Shown here: positions 33,453 through 41,284 of the stretch, one piece after another
Layout of the letters: every line of letters begins with the position of its first letter
How positions within the stretch are numbered: the stretch's first letter is position 1
From: Sulfuriferula sp.
Lineage (GTDB): Bacteria > Pseudomonadota > Gammaproteobacteria > Burkholderiales > Sulfuriferulaceae
Assembly: GCA_031291235.1 (NCBI GenBank)
Contig: JARLJL010000015.1
Coordinates: 124,001 to 188,000 of the forward strand
DNA: 64,000 bases
Direction: 5' to 3'
The notes under the pieces: generated by a model
What the model saw: only the letters and a program-made list of their open reading frames with translations
Databases searched by the model: none
Told to the model about the DNA's origin: nothing
Made by a program: the position numbers and the translations under genes

Positions 33453-34445
33453 ATGGCAGATAACCAAACCAATCCACCGAAGGTCAGTCAGCTTCACGTC
33501 CATTCGTTTGGCGTGGTTGCAGAGAACATGAGTATCGCGAATGACGCCAACGGTAAACCCAACAAGATAGTGGAAGTCCATCCGGTTGAAGACTTCCCGA
33601 CCACCTCAGGCACGATCACCGATAACGCCACCCAATACCAAGCCACAGGGGTTGATGCCAACGGTAAAAGCTACAACGAATCGGTCACGCAAACTATCAC
33701 GGTCAAAGCCGAGTGGTTGCCATTCGGCAGTAACCGGATGAACCCGCCTAACGTGCGGCGCGGTGAGCGGGTGATGCTCTGGCGTTTTGGCGACTCGGAT
33801 AAGTACTACTGGGCCACCATGTTGGATGACATGAATCTCCGTAAGCTGGAGACCGTCGTCTATGCGTGGTCAGGCACGTCGGATGAATCTGTCGACACAG
33901 ATGCCAGCACGTCGTACTTCTTTGAAGTCTCGACCCACAACAAGCTGATGCACTTGCATACGTCTAATGCGAATGGTGAAGTTTGTGTGTACGACATTCA
34001 GGTCAATCCGGGCACGGGTGTGATTCAAATGCAGGACGACATCGGCAACTCGTTCCTGCTCGATTCGATCAACCTGATTCTCCAGATGCAGAACGCTGAC
34101 GGTACGGTACTCTCGATCAACAAGAAGAACATGACGATCGTAGTGCCCGAGACGTGGCAGGTGCAAGCCAAGAACGGGGTGTTCGTGTTTACCGAAGGCT
34201 GGAACATTCAGTCCAAGGTCACCAACCATCAGGGTGACTTCAACGAATTGGGTGCACTGGGTCTGTCGGGCGACATGGTCACAGCCGCCAGTGGCGGTGT
34301 CGGTCCGGGTACGCCGGGTACCGGTAAGATCAAGATTGCTGGTCAGGCAGAACTGGAAGGCAGTCTGGATGTCATTGGTCCGATCACAGCCACAACTATC
34401 GAGGCTTCTGAGTCCGTTACTGCGCCTAACCTCAAATACAACTAA
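33453..34445 (+). CDS. Baseplate/spike-like structural protein, 330 aa
   Basis: I start it at the ATG at 33453 (MADNQTNPPKVSQLH); upstream in-frame ATGs overlap the beginning of the SbcC-like gene. No strong ribosome site precedes it. The protein is beta-rich: NPPNVRRGERVMLWRFGDSD resembles the OB-fold part of baseplate hub/spike proteins, and the C-terminal third has short repeating beta strands (GALGLSGDMV..., GKIKIAGQAELEGSLDVIG) as in needle or spike stems. A role in the membrane-puncturing tip is inferred. Confidence 0.6.
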   Translation: MADNQTNPPKVSQLHVHSFGVVAENMSIANDANGKPNKIVEVHPVEDFPTTSGTITDNATQYQATGVDANGKSYNESVTQTITVKAEWLPFGSNRMNPPNVRRGERVMLWRFGDSDKYYWATMLDDMNLRKLETVVYAWSGTSDESVDTDASTSYFFEVSTHNKLMHLHTSNANGEVCVYDIQVNPGTGVIQMQDDIGNSFLLDSINLILQMQNADGTVLSINKKNMTIVVPETWQVQAKNGVFVFTEGWNIQSKVTNHQGDFNELGALGLSGDMVTAASGGVGPGTPGTGKIKIAGQAELEGSLDVIGPITATTIEASESVTAPNLKYN

Positions 34446-34484
34446 GGGCATAAAGCGCCGGGGATTGCTCCCCGGCTCTATGCC
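34446..34484. terminator. Two-layer bidirectional terminator
   Basis: GCCGGGG (34457-34463) pairs with CCCCGGC (34470-34476), with outer arms GGGCATA (34446-34452) and TATGCC (34479-34484). It starts immediately after the TAA of the spike-like gene. Confidence 0.87.
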
Positions 34485-34485
34485 G

Positions 34486-35154
34486 TCAACTCGACGACGT
34501 ACCACCCGGCAATTGGGTGACAGGTGGTACAGGCGGGGTTGCACCTTGCAGCGTAAGGATGTAGCTCTCCAACTCGGAGATCTTCTGCTGGGCCGCAGTC
34601 AGGTCAGACAGCGCCTGCTGATAGAGTGCGTAGTCGGTCGTGCTATTGGTGATGTTAGCTTGACGAGCCGTTTCGGCCGCAGCGGCATCGGTCGTACTCA
34701 ACAGCAACGCATTGGACACGACCACCGGACGTACCGTACAGGTCACCCCGATGATGTCTTGCACGTCAGCCGCAACCTTCGCCGAAATCGCCGAGAGGTC
34801 CAGACTGTCAGGAATCGAACCAAGCGGCACCGACAACAGCACCACGCGATACGGTACACCCCCTCCGTCAGGGAAAGCCGCAATGTAGCTGGTCGGTACT
34901 TCAACGATGGAGTTGTCCGATGCTTGCAACGACACCATCGATACGCCGTTCTGAACGTCCGTATTGTAAACAGACTGATCCAGATTGTGCACGGCGTAAT
35001 AGTCCGTGAAGGGATCGCCTCCATTGGCTACAATTTCCGACAGGTTACGAATCGCGACACACGTGTACTGGGTGTTGACCAATAGGTCAGCATTCCAAGG
35101 AGCCTTCAGGGTGTAGATCCCTGCGGCTCCCATTTGAGGCGTAATCGCTGCCAC
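34486..35154 (-). CDS. Tail/baseplate candidate, 222 aa, GTG start
   Basis: It starts with GTG at 35154 behind a strong AAGGAG (seven-base spacing). The first ~150 residues look like beta structure; residues 160-205 form a helix likely to be a coiled coil (AAAAETARQANITNSTTDYA...KISELESYI); the tail is Pro/Gly/Ser-rich. It follows the 444-aa gene by 11 bases and is probably co-expressed with it. A structural role in the tail is inferred from composition and neighbours. Confidence 0.65.
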   Translation of the reverse strand: MAAITPQMGAAGIYTLKAPWNADLLVNTQYTCVAIRNLSEIVANGGDPFTDYYAVHNLDQSVYNTDVQNGVSMVSLQASDNSIVEVPTSYIAAFPDGGGVPYRVVLLSVPLGSIPDSLDLSAISAKVAADVQDIIGVTCTVRPVVVSNALLLSTTDAAAAETARQANITNSTTDYALYQQALSDLTAAQQKISELESYILTLQGATPPVPPVTQLPGGTSSS

Positions 35155-35165
35155 TTAGTAACTCC

Positions 35166-36500
35166 TTAGCTGCTGGACGGCGGCGGAATGACTTGCGTCA
35201 GATTCTGTTTCGCTGCCACCAAATAGTTGATGTTCTCGTAGTTGAACACGAGGTAAAGCGCGCCGTCACGCGTCACACGGGTGTAGCCACGCGGAATGTC
35301 CGTGTACGGCCCCATCGTTTCAGCGGTGATCAGCATCTGCGACAAAGCAATCAGGAAGTTCCGGGTGTCCGTACTCATGCGACCGAAGTCCGTCGACGTC
35401 GTCAAGACCGACAGCAGATCCGGGAACACCTGGCCCAACTCGTACCAGTTGTTACGGTTGTCCGTACTACCGACCACCGCGATCTGCAAGTTCTTGTACG
35501 GGTTCGCCATCACCGACAAATGCGCGTCGATGTGAGCGGCCGGATACGACGGCACTTGTGCCTTGAACAGAGCGTTCACACGCGTCAGGTTCGTGATGGT
35601 CGCGTACAGCCCGGTGTTCAGTGCGTTGTCCGGGATTGCATATTGATCTTCGAGGGGCAGTAAAATAAACTCTGTCCGACGAAAAAGATCCGGAAGGATC
35701 GCCTCCCAGTCCGGTTGCAAGTGCGCACTGTTGGCCAGAATGTAGTTGATCAACGCCTGCTGAATTGCATCGACGTTATCACCCGCTGCCCCGTAGATCA
35801 ACACGCCCCAGTTCGTCGGCACGATGTGGGTGGCGTTGTTCGGATCGATGTAGTTGTACGTCATGACCAACATGATCGTTTCCGGGTTGCTCCCTCGCGC
35901 AGCCTGCATCTGGTCGAAGAACTGCGACACCGTGCGAGCGTTGACTTGCTGATCGACCTGGGTGCCAGCCAAGAAGAAGTTGTCCAGCGGTGTGATCGGC
36001 GGCACAATCACAAACGAGTAGTCGTCGAATTCCGACTGGAAAGACGCGTCAGAGAACCAAAGTTTAATCTGATTCTGTGTACCAGCCTGTGTGAGGGTGT
36101 TATCCACCCAGCTGACCCACTCCGGACACCAGTGGGAATTCCCATCAGTTACGATGTTCCCGCACTGGAACGAGCCGGCTGTCGATTGGAACTGGAGCAG
36201 GATCGCCTGGAGCAGCTGATCGGCGTAAAGCTGCACACCAGTGTTGACCTGATCGTAGACCCACTTCGCGATAGCCAGCACCCGATCTCGCAAATCGTTC
36301 GCCACCGGCTGCAACACGCCGTCGGTAGCACTCGTGAACGAGATCATCGTGATGTCAGGGGAAATCGTGTCGTTCTTGTACGAACCCTTCTCGATCGCGT
36401 ACGTGGCCGACTGCGTGGTCATTTCACCCATCACGGATGTTTGCCCCACAGCGTTGTTCACGAACAACGAGTTGATAATAAAACCTTTTAACACATACAT
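35166..36500 (-). CDS. Tail-associated structural protein candidate, 444 aa
   Basis: A 444-residue beta-rich protein beginning MYVLKGFIINSLFVNNAVGQ, with a helical section around residues 85-125 and a C-terminal PPPSSS. The ATG follows GGAGAAATCC. It is upstream of and probably co-transcribed with the 222-aa gene. I see no enzyme motif. Composition resembles baseplate or sheath-associated virion proteins. Confidence 0.65.
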   Translation of the reverse strand: MYVLKGFIINSLFVNNAVGQTSVMGEMTTQSATYAIEKGSYKNDTISPDITMISFTSATDGVLQPVANDLRDRVLAIAKWVYDQVNTGVQLYADQLLQAILLQFQSTAGSFQCGNIVTDGNSHWCPEWVSWVDNTLTQAGTQNQIKLWFSDASFQSEFDDYSFVIVPPITPLDNFFLAGTQVDQQVNARTVSQFFDQMQAARGSNPETIMLVMTYNYIDPNNATHIVPTNWGVLIYGAAGDNVDAIQQALINYILANSAHLQPDWEAILPDLFRRTEFILLPLEDQYAIPDNALNTGLYATITNLTRVNALFKAQVPSYPAAHIDAHLSVMANPYKNLQIAVVGSTDNRNNWYELGQVFPDLLSVLTTSTDFGRMSTDTRNFLIALSQMLITAETMGPYTDIPRGYTRVTRDGALYLVFNYENINYLVAAKQNLTQVIPPPSSS

Positions 36501-36629
36501 GGATTTCTCCTGAGCAACATCCGTGTCACTCGCCTAGGCTTTTAAGCGAGAAAAATAATAAGGACTCTTGCCTAGTTTTACCAGCAATGGTACCCTCAAA
36601 GCTATAAAATGAACTAAAGGACCGGCCTT

Positions 36630-37265
36630 ATGTCTGCATTCAAACTCATCTCGATGCTGTTTCCTTTTATCAAGGAAATGGTTCTGGGTGAAAAAACGGT
36701 GCGGGAAGCCTTCAAAACAAACAAGATGCGCGTGTTCATGTTGGGGCTGATCATGTTCGTCTTCTTTGGCTTCGCGTTCACGTTACCTAAGCTGATCCGG
36801 ATTTCTGCCGACTACGTCATGCTGGAAAAGAAGTACAACACGCTCGAACACCAATGCGAAACAGTGCATTGTGATCAGTCTGCCAGTAGCGTACAAACGC
36901 ATCCGGTTGTGAAGGTGCCCAAAGAAAAGAAGGAAAAACCCGAGACGCCGCAGGAGAGCGTGGAGCCTCCGATTACGTCTTACTTGCCAACCCCAGTCAC
37001 CCCGACGCCTGTACCGCCGCAGGATACACCGCCCCCCGTGGCGGATGTCCCGCCATCGTACCGACGTCATCAGCGGGATGAACATAGCCAGCGTCACCCG
37101 AAATCCTCTAGTGGGAATTCTCCGGAAGCTACAGCCCGATACAAAGAGTGGAAACGAAGCTTCGATGAAATTAAGGCCCGTGACGCGGCCGATGCTGCCG
37201 AGGCAGAATCCCGAAATACGTACAACAACATTACGAACAATTCGGATCTCTACCGGCACCCTTAA
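36630..37265 (+). CDS. Membrane-anchored proline-rich protein, candidate inner-membrane lysis component
   Basis: A single hydrophobic segment at residues 34-52 (VFMLGLIMFVFFGFAFTLP) follows a basic amphipathic N-terminus. A short helical stretch with two Cys comes next, then a long Pro/Lys-rich linker (residues ~95-150) and a charged helix. This topology (one span, long extra-cytoplasmic arm) suits an i-spanin or envelope-spanning tether. The next gene, 20 bases downstream, encodes a lipoprotein, which strengthens that idea. The window also has a more canonical spanin pair at 47.3-48.3 kb, so another role is possible. Confidence 0.6.
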   Translation: MSAFKLISMLFPFIKEMVLGEKTVREAFKTNKMRVFMLGLIMFVFFGFAFTLPKLIRISADYVMLEKKYNTLEHQCETVHCDQSASSVQTHPVVKVPKEKKEKPETPQESVEPPITSYLPTPVTPTPVPPQDTPPPVADVPPSYRRHQRDEHSQRHPKSSSGNSPEATARYKEWKRSFDEIKARDAADAAEAESRNTYNNITNNSDLYRHP

Positions 37266-37285
37266 CCATCTTAGAAGTTACCATC

Positions 37286-37753
37286 ATGTTCAAAAGCAGA
37301 ACCATCGTTGTCCTGGCAATGATGTCGGGGCTTGTTTCCTGCCAGTCATTCAATCACACTACATACATCGGGGTGCTGCCGAGCCGGGCTAAAGGGATCA
37401 TTGATCCTGATCACAAGCCCGGCCCCGGCATCGCTGAGAGTCTGATGAAGTCCGACGACTTCCTGAATGACGGTCCCAGTGATTTGCCACCTGATCCAAA
37501 AGTCCCTAAGGAGGCGACGCTCAACGTCATCTGTCCTGTCTACAAGTTGCCAGAGTTACCTCAACCGCCCGAGTTGCCGTACGACCAACTCGCCAAGCTC
37601 TCAGGTACCAATGATCCGGATGCCTTCGAGCGCATGGCTCTTGACCACATCAAAGCGTTGCGAGCCTACATCACCGCTAACCGCAAGGTCCTGCGTGACT
37701 CGCATCAGCAATATCTGCGTGAATGCGCCTCCTACGTAAGTGGTCAACATTAA
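37286..37753 (+). CDS. Lipoprotein, candidate o-spanin-like partner
   Basis: A lipoprotein signal is clear: MFKSRTIVVLAMMSGLVSC, with lipobox LVSC and lipidated Cys19. The mature protein is proline-rich around 85-100 (CPVYKLPELPQPPELP) and ends in a helix (KALRAYITANRKVLRDSHQQ). Length 155 aa. It follows the membrane-anchored protein on the same strand. The pair could bridge inner and outer membranes in lysis, or coat the envelope in another way. Confidence 0.65.
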   Translation: MFKSRTIVVLAMMSGLVSCQSFNHTTYIGVLPSRAKGIIDPDHKPGPGIAESLMKSDDFLNDGPSDLPPDPKVPKEATLNVICPVYKLPELPQPPELPYDQLAKLSGTNDPDAFERMALDHIKALRAYITANRKVLRDSHQQYLRECASYVSGQH

Positions 37754-37804
37754 AAACATTGGTTCGGTAGATCGTGTAGAACGAACCACAAGGATGAGCG
37801 AATA

Positions 37805-39391
37805 ATGAGCACCACTAATGAGCAGGCAGTAGTCGAGGCACAACCAACCGCCCATCAAGTTTACGGCATGGTGATCTACACGGATGGCTCGTGTATTCCC
37901 AATCCGGGTTTCGGTGGCTGGGGCATGCACGGCTACATGTATCTGGCAGAAATTCCGAAGAAAGGTTCGGGTAATCCGGACCACATTCTGGCCGCAAATG
38001 GTTACATGTTGAAGTCGGACATGGCGAAGTTTGCTGCCACCGATCTGAAAGGCAGTGCAGTCGAAAAACTCAAGGACGACTATACGCCGGTGACCCCGGT
38101 TCATTACGTCGACGGCTTTGGCAGCTTTGAAGGCAATGTCACGAACAACGTGGCAGAGTTGGCAGCGGCCTACTTCAGTTTGATGCATGCACAAGAGTAC
38201 ACGATTGACCGTGTACTGATCCTGACCGACAGCGAATATGTTCGCAAGGGGATGGATAGCTGGGTGACCAGCTGGAAGAAGTACGGCTGGAAGCGCAGCG
38301 ACGGCAGCGAGATCACCAACGTAGAAGACTGGAAGCGTCTGTCGGAACTGACAGATACACTGCGCAGTAAAGGTGTGACGGTCAACTTCGAATGGGTGAA
38401 AGCGCACAACGACATTCTCGGCAACGTGAAAGCAGATCGTCTGGCGATGATCGGCACCTGTCACTCGGTCAACAAGTTCATCAAGAACGAAATCAATACG
38501 GTGAAAGCGGACGGGTACTGGAACTACTCATCGGACAAGCATCCGTTCCTCTCGCACCAGTGTTTGTACTTCAACACCCGTCGCCATCTGTTGAAACCGG
38601 GTGAGTACTATCTCGGCTATCACGGTGACAGCGATGACAACTTCGGCAACCGGGCGACCACCAGTGCTTTTTCGGTGATCCGTCTGAACAACCCGGACAA
38701 GGTCATCGAGGACATTATTACGCATCAGGGCGTCATGGCGATGGAGTCCGACAACCTGATGAAGATGCTCTTGACCAACATCTTCAAGGCAGAAGTGCAT
38801 CAGGAACTGGCGGCACATGGCCACAAGGCAATGTATCGTCCGAACCCGTATCGCTACGACTTGGTCGGCATGGACGATGAACCGCTCACCACGCAATTCA
38901 AACCGGCGAAGCTCGCTTACCGGGCGGTGGAGAGCATTGCATTCCTGATCGAAAAGCTCGATCAGTTCATCGCCAAGATGCCGAATCTGGTTGTGACCGA
39001 TTTGACACCTCTTCTCTATGAGACACAAGTCAAGACGGGTAAGAAAGGAACCGTTGAAAGTATGGTTCTAAAAGAAGATTTACGCGTCGGGTTCGCAGCA
39101 CTAGACGTACAGGCTAATTATAAGCTTGACGTCGATACGGGAGAACTCAACCAGGAAATGGTCCGCCTGACCCTGGGTATTGACCTGTTGGATCGCAATG
39201 GACTGAAGCGCTTGGAGTCCTTGAATCCCAAAGTGTCTCTCATCACGTGGATGGAATCGCCCGATGCCTTCCGCCACGCGACCGTGATCGAAGCTGATAA
39301 CGGCGTTGGGATTTGGGCGGGCATGTACTCCAACATCCGTTTCTTGAAGGATGTCGCGCCGGCTCCCGTAACTGCAACGCAGCAAGAGTAA
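37805..39391 (+). CDS. RNase HI domain protein with long C-terminal extension, 528 aa
   Basis: The N-terminal ~215 residues are an RNase HI domain that would hydrolyse RNA in RNA-DNA hybrids, for example primers. Catalytic candidates are D27 (VIYTDGSCIPNPG), E118 (NNVAELAAAY), D141 (ILTDSEYV), H200 and D210 (WVKAHNDILGNVKADRLA). Spacing from E118 onward matches E. coli RNase HI (22-23 and 10 residues), but D27 to E118 is 91 instead of 38, so about 50 residues are inserted. The remaining ~310 residues have no recognised domain. The ATG follows AAGGATGAG, and a hairpin follows the stop. Confidence 0.85.
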   Translation: MSTTNEQAVVEAQPTAHQVYGMVIYTDGSCIPNPGFGGWGMHGYMYLAEIPKKGSGNPDHILAANGYMLKSDMAKFAATDLKGSAVEKLKDDYTPVTPVHYVDGFGSFEGNVTNNVAELAAAYFSLMHAQEYTIDRVLILTDSEYVRKGMDSWVTSWKKYGWKRSDGSEITNVEDWKRLSELTDTLRSKGVTVNFEWVKAHNDILGNVKADRLAMIGTCHSVNKFIKNEINTVKADGYWNYSSDKHPFLSHQCLYFNTRRHLLKPGEYYLGYHGDSDDNFGNRATTSAFSVIRLNNPDKVIEDIITHQGVMAMESDNLMKMLLTNIFKAEVHQELAAHGHKAMYRPNPYRYDLVGMDDEPLTTQFKPAKLAYRAVESIAFLIEKLDQFIAKMPNLVVTDLTPLLYETQVKTGKKGTVESMVLKEDLRVGFAALDVQANYKLDVDTGELNQEMVRLTLGIDLLDRNGLKRLESLNPKVSLITWMESPDAFRHATVIEADNGVGIWAGMYSNIRFLKDVAPAPVTATQQE

Positions 39392-39413
39392 CCTTCTTTT
39401 CACCCTTACTACG

Positions 39414-39443
39414 CCAGACTCACAATGCGAGACTGTGGGTCTG
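39414..39443 (+). terminator. Hairpin after the RNase HI gene
   Basis: CAGACTCACA pairs with TGTGGGTCTG (one G-T pair). No T-tract follows. It lies 25 bases before the next ATG, so it may attenuate rather than fully terminate. Confidence 0.55.
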
Positions 39444-39467
39444 AGCGTCAATGTCCGGAGTTTAACC

Positions 39468-39893
39468 ATGAGCCGAGCCTCGGTTGCCATTAAGGGATTC
39501 GTTATCGATTCGCTCGATAGACACCTCCCACGTCGCACCAAACGCTTGCTGTTCCTCGCGTCATTCTTTGCCAGTGTGAAGGATGAAAAAGAACCGTCAT
39601 TCGACGACCCGGCCCTGCAAAAGCTGAATCAGCTGATGCGCCTGAGCAATACGGACTCTGCACTGAAGTTACCGGTGCATCTGAGCCGTGTGATCTGGCG
39701 AGGCCGTACCTTCAACGAAATCTGTGGCGACCCCATGCTTGAAGGGCAACTCACGCCCGACAGACTGGACGGCGCTGCGCATTCGATTATCTCGTTCATG
39801 CCGAAGTGGTTGCAGTACGGCCGACCGGAAGACATCGAGAAAGACGTGAAGCAGCTGTTGATGCACCGTCAAATCTTTACCGTCGGTACTTGA
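39468..39893 (+). CDS. Uncharacterised phage protein, 141 aa
   Basis: The ATG at 39468 (MSRASVAIKGFVIDSLDRHL) has CCGGAG seven bases upstream, so I prefer it to the ATG at 39435. The protein is basic at the N-terminus and helical, with no membrane segment or known motif. It follows the RNase HI gene on the same strand and ends at a two-layer terminator. Confidence 0.68.
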   Translation: MSRASVAIKGFVIDSLDRHLPRRTKRLLFLASFFASVKDEKEPSFDDPALQKLNQLMRLSNTDSALKLPVHLSRVIWRGRTFNEICGDPMLEGQLTPDRLDGAAHSIISFMPKWLQYGRPEDIEKDVKQLLMHRQIFTVGT

Positions 39894-39903
39894 TCTACGT
39901 GCC

Positions 39904-39943
39904 GGCATAGAGGAGAGCCCACAAGGCTCTCCTCGAATATGCC
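39904..39943. terminator. Two-layer bidirectional terminator
   Basis: GAGGAGAGCC (39910-39919) pairs with GGCTCTCCTC (39925-39934), inside GGCATA (39904-39909) and TATGCC (39938-39943). It sits between convergent stops. Confidence 0.87.
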
Positions 39944-39950
39944 CTAACTT

Positions 39951-41198
39951 TTAGATCACACTGACATCCGTGCCCAACATCAGGAACTGGGCTGGGCTGA
40001 TCCGGAACGGTGTGTCTGGAATGCGTTGCGCTGCCAGACTGTTCAACTGCTTCGGATCGGTCGTGTAGTACGTTCTCAGGTCAATCTTCCCCCCGATGAC
40101 CGTCAATCCCCACTGTCCTGTCTCGTAGGTCGACCAGTACTCCGAGACCTTGCCTCTGCCCGTCACCAACGGGTACCATGGATCGATGTAGGAAATGTAC
40201 GTGCCCGGTACTTTGAGCGGACGCACATCCTTGTGATCCACAAATACTTCCGTGTTATCCAGCAACACCACGAAGGACTGTGAGAGCGAGCAATATGCCG
40301 TAATGGCGCGATCACTCAAGAGGTCCGCTGTGGAGACTTGCGAATCATTGTTCTGCGTTGTGAGCAGTCCCAATGACGACATGTCAATCGTGCCACGGCT
40401 TTCGTAGAAGCGATCGAAGTACGGGAAGTTATCCCAGTCAATCTTGATCGACGTGTCGCCCACTTGAAAGAACGTGGATGGATCGAGTACTGACAGATAG
40501 CCACCAATCACCAGCAACACCGTCTTGCCTGCAATCGGCACCCCGAGGTTGATGTAGACGCCATCGGACAGATTGTTCGCGCTGTTCTGCTTGTAGACCA
40601 TCGACGGTGTGATGTCAATATACTGGAGGCTGCCCAAGTTACCCAGATTCCAGATCCCACACGTCGCTTCGTTCGACAACGTGTTCGACACCATCCCGTC
40701 ACGGATATAAGCACCGGTGCTGTCCGCTGCCATGTAATGCCAGTAACCATTCACCGACACCATGCATGACTTGTTGAACAGATCGAAGTCCACACCCGTC
40801 TGGGTCAGCTTCAACCACGTCTTGTCCGCAATCGGCAACGGCAGATCAGGAGACGCATTCGGCGGCACCGGGGTGATCGTGTAGCCTGCCCGCCATGCAT
40901 CGTTGTACTTGGCGTATGTGGTTTTCAGAACGGGAAGAGTCGTGGTCGTCGGCAGTGAAGCATCGCCAAGCCCCGCCAGATAAGCCCCGAAGGTCACCGA
41001 CGGGTCCGGAATGGTGAACTGGATCGTCGCCAGATCCAGCGCCGTCTCCGTTGCATCGTAAGGGTTGGAAAGCGTGGCGATACAGCGCAGATAGTTGGCG
41101 TAAATGTCGTGGAAAGACATATTGCTGATGTCAACCGCCAACCACCGACCTGCTCCGCCTACCGGCTTTCCAACTGCACTAACTAAAGAGTAAGTCAT
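39951..41198 (-). CDS. Tail/baseplate structural protein candidate, 415 aa
   Basis: A beta-rich 415-residue protein with many short strands and few charged helices, ending LMLGTDVSVI. The ATG follows GGCGAG. It diverges from the tail-fibre gene at 41285 and converges on the 141-aa gene. No catalytic motif is visible. Position next to fibre genes suggests a baseplate or fibre-attachment role. Confidence 0.62.
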   Translation of the reverse strand: MTYSLVSAVGKPVGGAGRWLAVDISNMSFHDIYANYLRCIATLSNPYDATETALDLATIQFTIPDPSVTFGAYLAGLGDASLPTTTTLPVLKTTYAKYNDAWRAGYTITPVPPNASPDLPLPIADKTWLKLTQTGVDFDLFNKSCMVSVNGYWHYMAADSTGAYIRDGMVSNTLSNEATCGIWNLGNLGSLQYIDITPSMVYKQNSANNLSDGVYINLGVPIAGKTVLLVIGGYLSVLDPSTFFQVGDTSIKIDWDNFPYFDRFYESRGTIDMSSLGLLTTQNNDSQVSTADLLSDRAITAYCSLSQSFVVLLDNTEVFVDHKDVRPLKVPGTYISYIDPWYPLVTGRGKVSEYWSTYETGQWGLTVIGGKIDLRTYYTTDPKQLNSLAAQRIPDTPFRISPAQFLMLGTDVSVI

Positions 41199-41284
41199 CG
41201 TTGCTCGCCTTAAAAAATCTCAAATAGTATAGTCATTTGACTTTGAATCACATCATTAGCTTCTCTTAAAGCGGGAGTGCGTTT
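41199..41284. promoter_or_regulatory. AT-rich divergent spacer before the fibre genes
   Basis: These 86 bases carry no ORF and are AT-rich (for example TAGTATAGTCATTTGACTT). They must contain the promoters or processing sites for both flanking genes. GCGGGAG lies before the plus start. No unambiguous promoter motif is seen. Confidence 0.35.
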
